The position numbers were made by a program, and so were the translations under genes. From CAWACC01 sp964390695 (lineage in GTDB: Bacteria; Chlamydiota; Chlamydiia; Chlamydiales; Parachlamydiaceae), in NCBI GenBank assembly GCA_964390695.1, contig CAYMKI010000190.1, positions 1 to 5,034 on the forward strand: a stretch of DNA of 5,034 nt, written 5' to 3'. Below the pieces are notes generated by a model. That model was given only the letters and a program-made list of their open reading frames with translations. It had not been told where the DNA came from and searched no databases. Below are positions 1 through 5,034 of the stretch, one piece after another. Every line of letters starts with the position of its first letter. Position 1 is the stretch's first letter.

Positions 1-70
1 GGCTGCTCTATAGTTTGTACATTTTTTTGATAACAAAACAATGTTTCTAAAAAAACGCAGGCTCCATAAG

Positions 71-114
71 ATACAGGCTTGAAAAGCCTTAATTTAGGCT
101 TTTCAAGCCTGTAT
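71..114. repeat. Perfect 19-bp inverted repeat (strong hairpin), possible terminator
   Basis: Positions 71-89 and 96-114 are exact reverse complements around a 6-base loop (90-95), so either strand can form a 19-bp hairpin with GGC and GCC blocks. No T run follows directly on either strand; on the minus strand the nearest is the A-run at 50-56, about 15 nt beyond the stem. It could be a bidirectional terminator or transcript-stabilising structure between convergent genes, with a left-hand gene outside the window, or part of a dispersed repeat. The structure is certain; its role is not. Confidence 0.75.
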
Positions 115-156
115 GTTATCAAACCAGTACTTTTATTAACAAATTATCTACTTTCT

Positions 157-184
157 AAAAAAAAGTCTCATCGCGGATGCTTTT
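157..184 (-). terminator. Weak intrinsic terminator-like hairpin after the operon
   Basis: On the minus strand, CATC-CGC-GATG (169-179) forms a short stem-loop. An outer AAAAG/CTTTT pairing (180-184 with 161-165) is offset by a 3-nt bulge (166-168). The T tract is eight bases (157-164). It begins 43 nt after the last stop codon at 227. Position and T tract are right for an end-of-operon terminator, but the stem is short and bulged, so the call is tentative. Confidence 0.4.
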
Positions 185-226
185 AGTTAGGTCCAAAACC
201 AAATTTTCAGATTCTTTGAGGTATAG

Positions 227-712
227 TTACGGTTTTTCGTAATGGCTGCGATAATAGAAAAGCAAAGCCAATAAGACCAAAGGTACGATGAAATCTGTCC
301 ACAAAGGTACGCCGATATTTCCGGCGCTTAAATTATGTTCCCGTAAAGCATGATAGAGATGGTGAATCCCATCCCCCAAAATCCAGATGGAAAACCCCAG
401 GATGACCGCCAACCAAAAATCGCCGCGGTAGTAGATAGACATCAGCCCCAGAACCCCGAAAGCTAGATTGACATTGGCCAGCTGCTGTTCAAATGGACAA
501 GCCGGCCATTGTGTTAACTCAGCGATGTATTCTGCCATAAAAGTCAGCCCCAAAAAAGCCACCAAGCTGGTGATTCCCAAGCTGAAGACGATTTGATACA
601 AGAGCAGCAGTTCCAGAATCTTAGCTGACGTACGCTTCTGCGAGGGCAGCGTATAGATATGGTATAGTGAGCCTAGTATGCCTATGACGTAAATGCTGAT
701 AAAAAAAATCAT
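227..712 (-). CDS. DUF6790-type small multi-pass membrane protein
   Basis: This 161-residue, strongly hydrophobic protein has about four or five membrane spans: roughly residues 1-20, 35-57, 78-94, 99-115 and 137-154. I recognise the pattern of the uncharacterised DUF6790 family: WPACPFEQQLANVNLAFGVLGL (69-90), RGDFWLAVILGFSIWILGDGIHHLYH (96-121) and HN at 126-127 followed by SAGNIGVPLWTDFIVPL (129-145). Conserved polar residues inside the membrane region (N80, N82, H117, H118, N127, D140) suggest a real function such as binding or transport, but none is known for the family. The ATG at 712 follows the preceding stop by 11 nt and has AGGA 6 nt upstream, the best ribosome site in this operon. 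It is the last gene of the unit. A membrane partner for the pathway upstream is possible; independent placement is equally possible. Confidence 0.75.
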   Translation of the reverse strand: MIFFISIYVIGILGSLYHIYTLPSQKRTSAKILELLLLYQIVFSLGITSLVAFLGLTFMAEYIAELTQWPACPFEQQLANVNLAFGVLGLMSIYYRGDFWLAVILGFSIWILGDGIHHLYHALREHNLSAGNIGVPLWTDFIVPLVLLALLFYYRSHYEKP

Positions 713-730
713 GTGCGATCCTATTAATAT
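713..730 (-). promoter_or_regulatory. Ribosome binding site of the DUF6790 gene
   Basis: On the minus strand the sequence upstream of the ATG at 712 reads AATAGGATCGCAC. AGGA (719-722) lies 6 nt before the start. It overlaps the stop region of the acyltransferase gene and supports the chosen start. Most other genes in the operon lack such a site and are probably translated by coupling. Confidence 0.55.
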
Positions 731-1866
731 TTTTTCATATACTTAGCGCCTATATGATTCATAAAGAGCGCCAAGGTAGACCATACGAGCCGCCGGTACC
801 AAGGCAAATGACGCGTATACACCACCATGTACTCTAAACATCCCTCTGCGCGGCGGATCGACTTGAAAAAAGAAGCGCCGGCGCTTTGATGAAATAGAAG
901 CCCTTGCTCTTTGGCCTCAAGGAGCAGGGCTGTGTTGAGCAGCCGGTAGAGGGTGTTGCTCTCGGCAGATTCTTTTACATACCCGAATAACGGACACATC
1001 ATCACCTGGTCTCGCACAAAGTAACCTGCGACTCCCCTGATTTCAAATTCTGATTTTACCACCTTAAATTTCAACAATTTATTTTCAAAGAGCATTTTAA
1101 CATAAGCCTCATTGAAGTCAGGCTGCCAGTCAGAGCGCTGGTAGGTATAAACCTTGCGATGCAATTCTAAAATTTGTGCACAATCGCTGAGGTGCAAATC
1201 TCTTTCCGATTGCATCTGATCGGAGTGCTCTTTCCACAGCCTGAGGTCGCTTTTTAAAATACGCGTATTATAGATAGATTCGTGGCGAGCATTGGTGACA
1301 AAGACATAGCGACTGGCTATCGCTTGAAAATTTCTTAGCTGCAACGAGTGCAATAAAGCCGGATTAGTATATGGGTTGAGCGAACGGAAAATGATAGCGT
1401 GCGCGGGAAATTTGTGCGTGAGCAACTCTACGATCGCTTCGATATCTTCATCGCGGATACCTGCAGGATACAGATCTGTGGAGAACATCCAGTTGTTGAC
1501 ATAGGCCACTGAATTGATATGTCCCATACGGCATAGGTGGCCGAAGCTATATAAAAACAGTTTAACTAAAGAAGCTACACATCGATTTTCTATCAAGCCG
1601 CTGAACTGCATGCCGTAAGCAATATAGTGGGCATAAGGAGAACACACCCAGGAGTTGGAATAATTGTCGGCTGTCACTAAAATGGGAAAAACGTATGAGT
1701 CGAGTTTTAAGACGTAGAGATCAGCATGGATATTAGAAATATAGTAGGGAACGGTCTTTTTTACTAAAGGCACTAGGGCGGCTTTGGCATATTGTCCATC
1801 GATAGTATCCGGCCAATCTAGACTATCTATACTGCTTGAATCGTAAAGTTGAGCGCGCTTGTTCAT
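724..1866 (-). CDS. FemAB/BioF2-like (GNAT-fold) putative acyltransferase
   Basis: This ~380-residue protein has the look of bacterial GNAT-fold or FemAB/BioF2-like transferases, which add acyl or aminoacyl groups to glycans or small amines. The best evidence is the C-terminal half. VAGYFVRDQVMMCPLFGY (residues 279-296 from the ATG) is a beta-strand pair, and LYRLLNTALLLEAKEQGLLF is the following helix. HQSAGASFFKSIRRAEG (326-342), then LEYMVVYTRHLPWYRR, is the closing block typical of these proteins. The N-terminal half (SPYAHYIAYGMQFSG) may be a second copy of the fold. No signal peptide or membrane segment is clear, although the last 25 residues are basic and hydrophobic. I chose ATG 1866, 28 nt after the Nudix stop; an in-frame TTG at 1902, overlapping that stop by 8 nt, would add 12 residues. 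Neither start has a good ribosome site. The acceptor is unknown. Confidence 0.7.
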   Translation of the reverse strand: MNKRAQLYDSSSIDSLDWPDTIDGQYAKAALVPLVKKTVPYYISNIHADLYVLKLDSYVFPILVTADNYSNSWVCSPYAHYIAYGMQFSGLIENRCVASLVKLFLYSFGHLCRMGHINSVAYVNNWMFSTDLYPAGIRDEDIEAIVELLTHKFPAHAIIFRSLNPYTNPALLHSLQLRNFQAIASRYVFVTNARHESIYNTRILKSDLRLWKEHSDQMQSERDLHLSDCAQILELHRKVYTYQRSDWQPDFNEAYVKMLFENKLLKFKVVKSEFEIRGVAGYFVRDQVMMCPLFGYVKESAESNTLYRLLNTALLLEAKEQGLLFHQSAGASFFKSIRRAEGCLEYMVVYTRHLPWYRRLVWSTLALFMNHIGAKYMKKY

Positions 1867-1894
1867 AAAAAAAGATATAGAACAAGCCAATGAA

Positions 1895-2605
1895 TTAGGC
1901 AAGGAGTCTTTTTGCTGCTAACATATACCGAGAGAGCGGCACTATTTCCTCTTGATGTTTAGCCAAAAAAGCTTTAAGGTCGCTTTTAGGCTTCCACTGC
2001 AGCGACTTGTATTCCCAGGAAGGTTCCAATGGATTTTTTATAATGGAATAGTTGACTTGGATATCGCCGCACATTTGATAGAGGGCATTAACTTTGTCAT
2101 ACACCACAGCAAAACACTCCACGCGTTTGATCTCTGTTGAAGAGATGCCGGTTTCTTCAAACAGCTCTAGTACAAATTGACTGGTAAAGTCGATTTGATC
2201 CCCTACCCTGGCCCCGGGATCGACTCCCCCGGAAGGCACGGTTTCATAATAATGCGGGTAGGTGGCCACGATCTCGGATCTTTGTCCTATCAAGACTTTA
2301 TCTCCAGACCAAGTCATGCCGCTTATCCCCATGGGACGTATTTGCAAGACTTCCCTAAAATAAGGATTGCGCAGCTGAGCCAAGTAGAATTTATAATCGA
2401 CAAACTCTCCTTGCCACTGCTGCCCTTCGCTCTGTATGATATTCAGGATTTGGCCATTGACCAGGTAATGGCCTTTCTCTCTAAGCTCGTGAATCCAGAT
2501 CGATTCGATCTCATCTTTTTCTACGTCTGATAATTCAAACCCCCTTGATTCCGTGACTTTGACACAAAAACTAGGGTCTATCTTGAAGGTCTGATAATCA
2601 TTCAT
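1895..2605 (-). CDS. Divergent Nudix hydrolase
   Basis: This 236-residue protein is of the Nudix type, enzymes that cleave nucleoside diphosphates linked to another group. The Nudix region starts with VPSGGVDPGARVGDQIDF (123-140) and ends with LELFEETGI (146-154), retaining E147, E150, E151 and G153. Compared with the canonical box GX5EX7REUXEEXGU, the usual arginine is leucine (L146), and about six extra residues appear to separate the GG turn from the catalytic helix. The preceding segment GMTWSGDKVLIGQRSEIVATYP (96-117) fits the Nudix beta-sheet core. Residues 1-90 form an N-terminal region I do not recognise; in larger Nudix proteins such a region often helps in substrate choice. The ATG at 2605 overlaps the HAD stop by 8 nt and lacks a clear Shine-Dalgarno. 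Sugar-nucleotide hydrolysis is an inference from context. Confidence 0.8.
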   Translation of the reverse strand: MNDYQTFKIDPSFCVKVTESRGFELSDVEKDEIESIWIHELREKGHYLVNGQILNIIQSEGQQWQGEFVDYKFYLAQLRNPYFREVLQIRPMGISGMTWSGDKVLIGQRSEIVATYPHYYETVPSGGVDPGARVGDQIDFTSQFVLELFEETGISSTEIKRVECFAVVYDKVNALYQMCGDIQVNYSIIKNPLEPSWEYKSLQWKPKSDLKAFLAKHQEEIVPLSRYMLAAKRLLA

Positions 2606-3311
2606 ACAAGAACCGGAAGAGATGATGGATCAGCTCCCAACTTTTCACTTCCACCCAGCCCTCGTGAAATTTTTGTTTAGGAGTCATCTTGGGATGGTGT
2701 TGGACCACGTAGATATTGGCATTTTGAGCGGCGGCGACGCCATGCGGCGCGTCCTCTATGACGATAGCCTGCTGAGGTGATATGTGACATTCTGCTAGTG
2801 CCAATTGGAAAATTTCGGGGTCTGGTTTGCCTTTGACGACGCGGTCGCCGGTAATAGCACCGCTGAAGAGGTCTTTAAGAGATGGGTTGGCCAGTATTTT
2901 AGAAGCCAGTTCTTTGGAAGCCGAGGTCACCAGGTAGAGTTTAAGGCCTATGGATTTTAGATACTGCAGGGTTTCGAGTGCTTGCGGGAAAATGGGAGGT
3001 TGTTTGCGATAGAAATCCAGGCATAGTTCTCTATAGTAAGCCTCTAGCTCTGAGGCATTGGATTTCAGTAGGTAGCGGTTCTTAAGGATGTGGATGATTT
3101 CTGTGAGGTTTCTTCCATTTAGATCATTGAATTCGGCCAAATTGCCTTTTTCGTGGTGATCTTTAAGGAAGGTCATATAGACCTTATACAATCCTGGCAA
3201 GGTGTCTAGGAGAGTTCCGTCCATATCGACAAAGACAACGGATAGAGCCTTGATGTTGATTGAAGGAGTCTCTTTAGTATCATTAAATTGATTTTTGGTG
3301 GACATGTTCAT
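2598..3311 (-). CDS. HAD-superfamily hydrolase (subfamily IA, phosphatase/phosphoglucomutase-like)
   Basis: This 237-residue cytosolic enzyme of the haloacid dehalogenase superfamily has all four motifs: motif I DMDGTLLDT (29-37, nucleophile D29 and acid/base D31), motif II VTSAS (128-132), motif III lysine in KGKPDPE (160-166), and motif IV IEDAPHG (185-191, metal-binding E186 and D187). The helical cap lies between residues ~40 and 110, placing it with beta-phosphoglucomutase-like and sugar-phosphate phosphatases. Which phosphate ester it acts on is unknown; next to a cytidylyltransferase, dephosphorylating or isomerising a sugar-phosphate precursor is a reasonable inference. The first ~22 residues precede the fold. 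The start is uncertain: ATG 3311 or ATG 3305 (residue 3), neither with a clear Shine-Dalgarno. It overlaps the cytidylyltransferase by 29 nt and the Nudix gene by 8 nt, so translational coupling is likely. Confidence 0.92.
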   Translation of the reverse strand: MNMSTKNQFNDTKETPSINIKALSVVFVDMDGTLLDTLPGLYKVYMTFLKDHHEKGNLAEFNDLNGRNLTEIIHILKNRYLLKSNASELEAYYRELCLDFYRKQPPIFPQALETLQYLKSIGLKLYLVTSASKELASKILANPSLKDLFSGAITGDRVVKGKPDPEIFQLALAECHISPQQAIVIEDAPHGVAAAQNANIYVVQHHPKMTPKQKFHEGWVEVKSWELIHHLFRFLYE

Positions 3312-4026
3312 TGATTTTTACCCAATCTGGATGTGTTTTCATTAAATCTACTATATCATTTAAGCAGAAATGAGAATTTTTAGGGTACAAGTCTTCTAAA
3401 ATTAAGCGAATTAATTTTAGATCGTCATCGGTATCTACCGTTAGGCGGTAGTTTGAGGTGTTTTCTTTGGCTGCGACGTTATCGAGCTTGTACTTTTCTG
3501 CATGCAGGTAATAGTGCGGGGTCACATGTTCGCGTTCAGGGGCTGTTAAAGCCACTTCATGGATCTTTTTGAAAGATTGGAAGGAAAACACCTCTGTATC
3601 CATGCCACGGGGATATGTGCGCTTCAGCGTATTGGCCACGTAATCGATCTGCGGATAGAGGTCTAAATAGCGCTGGATGACCATGTCGATGATTTGAGGG
3701 TCGATGAGAGGACAGTCAGCGCATATGCGTACGATAGCATCGGCCTTATATTTCAGGGCACACTGGAAGTATCTATCTAGCACATCCTCTTCACTGCCGC
3801 GGAAGCAAGCGCAATTGACCGTTTTGCAATATTCTTCTAAGACATCATCCAGAGGGTTATGGGTGGTAGCGATGACTAGCGCATTGGATAAAGTCGCTCG
3901 TCTCAAGCGTTCGATCAGATAGCCTATCAAGGGCTTTTCAAGCACTTCTTTCATATGCTTTCCTGGAAGCCTTGTCGAGCCCATGCGGGCCTGAACAATA
4001 GTGACGATACGCGGCTGGGTAATCAT
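3283..4026 (-). CDS. SpsF-type cytidylyltransferase (sugar-nucleotide-type transferase)
   Basis: This 247-residue protein belongs to the SpsF / COG1861 group of cytidylyltransferases, related to KdsB and NeuA, which join a sugar acid or similar molecule to CMP using CTP. The nucleotide-binding signature is at residues 9-26 (TIVQARMGSTRLPGKHMK). Other family blocks are RGSEEDVLDRY (76-86), ICADCPLIDP (101-110, with the likely metal-binding D104), YPRGMDTEVF (138-147), EREHVTPHYY (164-173) and RLTVDTDDDLKLI (194-206). Length is normal and no block is missing, so the enzyme looks active. The ATG at 4026 overlaps the regulator stop and has AGAGG 3 nt upstream, a little close. The HAD gene starts within its last ten codons. 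The substrate is not predictable: SpsF members are found in spore-coat polysaccharide, nonulosonic acid and other glycan clusters, and some are annotated only as glycosyltransferase family proteins. Confidence 0.9.
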   Translation of the reverse strand: MITQPRIVTIVQARMGSTRLPGKHMKEVLEKPLIGYLIERLRRATLSNALVIATTHNPLDDVLEEYCKTVNCACFRGSEEDVLDRYFQCALKYKADAIVRICADCPLIDPQIIDMVIQRYLDLYPQIDYVANTLKRTYPRGMDTEVFSFQSFKKIHEVALTAPEREHVTPHYYLHAEKYKLDNVAAKENTSNYRLTVDTDDDLKLIRLILEDLYPKNSHFCLNDIVDLMKTHPDWVKINEHVHQKSI

Positions 4027-4655
4027 AAACCTCTTTTGGATGAAGAGCTGTTGATTTGAGCTAAATATTTGTAAACTGTTGCCCGGGAAATATGCAGCAC
4101 ATCTGCCACATAGGAAGCCGCATTTTTGGCTTTAAAAGCACCGGCTTGATGCAGGCCTTTTATCACTTCCTCCTTGTCGGATCTTGAAAGGGATTGCATT
4201 GTTTTAGAAGTATTTTTAAGATAATCTCGCACATACACGCTGATTTTTTCTCTCCAATCCTCGTTAAAGAGTTCGCTTGGCAGTGCTTTTTGCCGCTCTT
4301 GGTTGGTGAAAAGAGAGATCGCGGCCTGGAGATCCAGCAGGGTGGAAATATCTAGATTGATGCAAAGCAGCCCTATAGGCTTCCCCTTGGCATCTCGCAA
4401 GGTGGCCGTCGTAGATTTTAAGGCACGTCCATCCCAATTAGTCTTGAAATAGGGCTCGAAAAAGTCGGGAAATTCTTTGAGTCCGGCCTCATTTTCTAAA
4501 AGCGAGTCATCCCCAACGGAGCGTTTTGAAAAGTTATTGAAGATGGCGGCAATTTTTTGTGTTTTAAGGTCATGCACTACAACTTCTGCATGCGGATGCA
4601 AAAGCGTTTCAATAGCCTTTGCGATGCCTAAAAATGGTTCCAGGTCTTTATGCAT
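4023..4655 (-). CDS. YheO/DauR-type PAS-like and HTH transcriptional regulator
   Basis: This 210-residue protein has the two-domain build of the YheO family. Residues ~5-108 form a PAS-like sensor domain (HPHAEVVVHDL at 20-30, KSTTATLRDAKGKPIGLLCI at 80-99, then NLD). Residues ~157-201 form the C-terminal DNA-binding domain, with the family pattern AGAFKAKNAASYVADVL followed by the recognition helix SRATVYKYL (190-198). Length matches the family (about 200-240 residues). Characterised relatives include DauR, which represses D-arginine use in Pseudomonas; the ligand here is unknown. The ATG at 4655 sits 6 nt after the helicase stop, with only a weak GGAA about 11 nt upstream. Its TGA overlaps the next ATG (ATGA, 4023-4026), so it is probably co-translated with the cytidylyltransferase and may control that operon. 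It is a cytosolic regulator; the family is well supported, the target is inferred. Confidence 0.9.
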   Translation of the reverse strand: MHKDLEPFLGIAKAIETLLHPHAEVVVHDLKTQKIAAIFNNFSKRSVGDDSLLENEAGLKEFPDFFEPYFKTNWDGRALKSTTATLRDAKGKPIGLLCINLDISTLLDLQAAISLFTNQERQKALPSELFNEDWREKISVYVRDYLKNTSKTMQSLSRSDKEEVIKGLHQAGAFKAKNAASYVADVLHISRATVYKYLAQINSSSSKRGL

Positions 4656-4661
4656 ATATGA

Positions 4662-5034
4662 TTATTCCGGGCTTTTGGATACATATTGGAGCAGTTGCAC
4701 GATTTCGTCGCGCGAAAGCTTTTTAACGATCTGGTGATCATCCACGGCGACGATATCTTCCATCAGCTGCCCTTTTTTAGCAATCAAAGCATCGATTCTC
4801 TCTTCGAAAGTGCCTATGGTCACCAATTTGAACACTTGCACCCCGCGTGTCTGTCCTATACGGTGCACGCGGTCTGTGGCTTGATTTTCTCTGGCAGCAT
4901 TCCACCAGCGGTCGTAATGGATCACCACGGAACCGGCAGTCAAATCCACCCCTAAGCCTGTAGCCTGCAAGGATCCGATGAAGACCTCGCAATCGGGATC
5001 GTGATTGAAGCGTTGCAACTGCTGGGCTCTATCT
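4662..5034 (-). CDS. SNF2/SWI2-family helicase, C-terminal fragment (5' end outside window)
   Basis: This is the last ~124 codons of an SNF2-family (superfamily 2) ATPase, a DNA translocase that remodels protein-DNA complexes. The frame stays open to the window edge, so the start and the ATPase lobe 1 lie beyond 5034. An apparent start at 5018 is only an internal TTG leucine codon. Helicase motif V (SLQATGLGVDLTAG, about 4932-4973) is followed by IHYDRWWN. Motif VI (QATDRVHRIGQTR, about 4845-4883) carries the two arginines that family members use for ATP hydrolysis. The tail GTFEERIDALIAKKGQLMED is the usual SNF2 C-terminal brace, and the short acidic and leucine-rich end (LSRDEIVQLL) is typical of bacterial and chlamydial members. 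Motif V has ATGLGVDL where many relatives have AGGxGLNL. The stop TAA lies 6 nt before the regulator start. Family assignment is secure; the target and partners cannot be judged. Confidence 0.95.
   Translation of the reverse strand, partial: DRAQQLQRFNHDPDCEVFIGSLQATGLGVDLTAGSVVIHYDRWWNAARENQATDRVHRIGQTRGVQVFKLVTIGTFEERIDALIAKKGQLMEDIVAVDDHQIVKKLSRDEIVQLLQYVSKSPE

Larger units (their letters stand above)
1..226. other. Intergenic region, no gene seen
   Basis: This A+T-rich stretch follows the operon. Apart from the two hairpins described separately (71-114 and 157-184), I see no open frame of note, tRNA or promoter I would defend. The plus-strand frame starting at base 1 stays open only to a TGA at 28-30, and another only to a TAA at 48-50, so the tail of a convergent gene entering from the left cannot be shown or excluded. 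Confidence 0.5.

Noticed and set aside
1..50. Possible 3' end of a convergent plus-strand gene
   Set aside because: Frames are open for only 30 to 50 bases at the window edge, too short to support a coding call.
873..886. 14-bp perfect palindrome AAGCGCCGGCGCTT
   Set aside because: It lies inside the acyltransferase gene where it encodes the conserved SAGAS block, so codon content explains it; no partner site was seen.
1952..2140. Plus-strand open frame of 62 codons
   Set aside because: Antisense to the C-terminal part of the Nudix gene, with no motif or ribosome site.
2177..2530. Plus-strand open frame of 117 codons
   Set aside because: It lies wholly antisense to the Nudix gene, shows no recognisable motif, and the opposite strand carries the conserved Nudix blocks.
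3704..3922. Plus-strand open frame of 72 codons
   Set aside because: Antisense to the well-conserved cytidylyltransferase; composition looks like a reverse-frame shadow.
4477..4955. Two plus-strand open frames (4477-4737 and 4686-4955)
   Set aside because: Both are antisense to the regulator and the helicase tail, whose motifs are unmistakable.
4777..4992. Second minus-strand frame inside the helicase region
   Set aside because: Arginine-rich, motif-free translation in another frame of the SNF2 gene; the in-frame product has motifs V and VI.

Overview
The window is a compact bacterial region with every supportable gene on the minus strand, so transcription runs from position 5034 down towards position 1. 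No gene is supported on the plus strand. Moderate G+C, very tight gene packing, mostly poor Shine-Dalgarno sequences and an SNF2-type helicase fit an intracellular or host-associated bacterium. A Chlamydiae-like (environmental chlamydia) or Legionella/Coxiella-like source is my guess, but this is an impression at low confidence, because no rRNA or lineage marker is present.

Layout, in order of transcription: (1) the C-terminal end of an SNF2/SWI2-family helicase, cut by the window edge (4662-5034). (2) A YheO/DauR-type transcriptional regulator with a PAS-like domain and a helix-turn-helix (4023-4655). (3) A SpsF-type cytidylyltransferase (3283-4026). (4) A HAD-superfamily phosphatase or mutase (2598-3311). 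(5) A divergent Nudix hydrolase (1895-2605). (6) A large FemAB/BioF2-like, GNAT-fold putative acyltransferase (724-1866, or to 1902 with a TTG start). (7) A small multi-pass membrane protein of the DUF6790 type (227-712). The last 226 bases are non-coding as far as I can see. They hold a weak intrinsic-terminator-like hairpin with a T8 tract (157-184) and a perfect 19-bp hairpin (71-114).

Genes 2 to 7 look like one operon. Junctions are a 4-nt ATGA overlap (2/3), a 29-nt overlap (3/4), an 8-nt overlap (4/5), a 28-nt gap (5/6) and an 11-nt gap (6/7). The helicase ends only 6 nt before the regulator, so the operon may extend further upstream.

The combination of nucleotidyl activation, phosphate removal, nucleoside-diphosphate hydrolysis, acyl transfer and a membrane protein, led by a ligand-sensing-type regulator, suggests synthesis and attachment of a CMP-activated sugar or similar small molecule. 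None of the genes for making a known nonulosonic acid or phosphonate precursor is visible here, so the substrate is unknown. This gene set is the most interesting part of the window.
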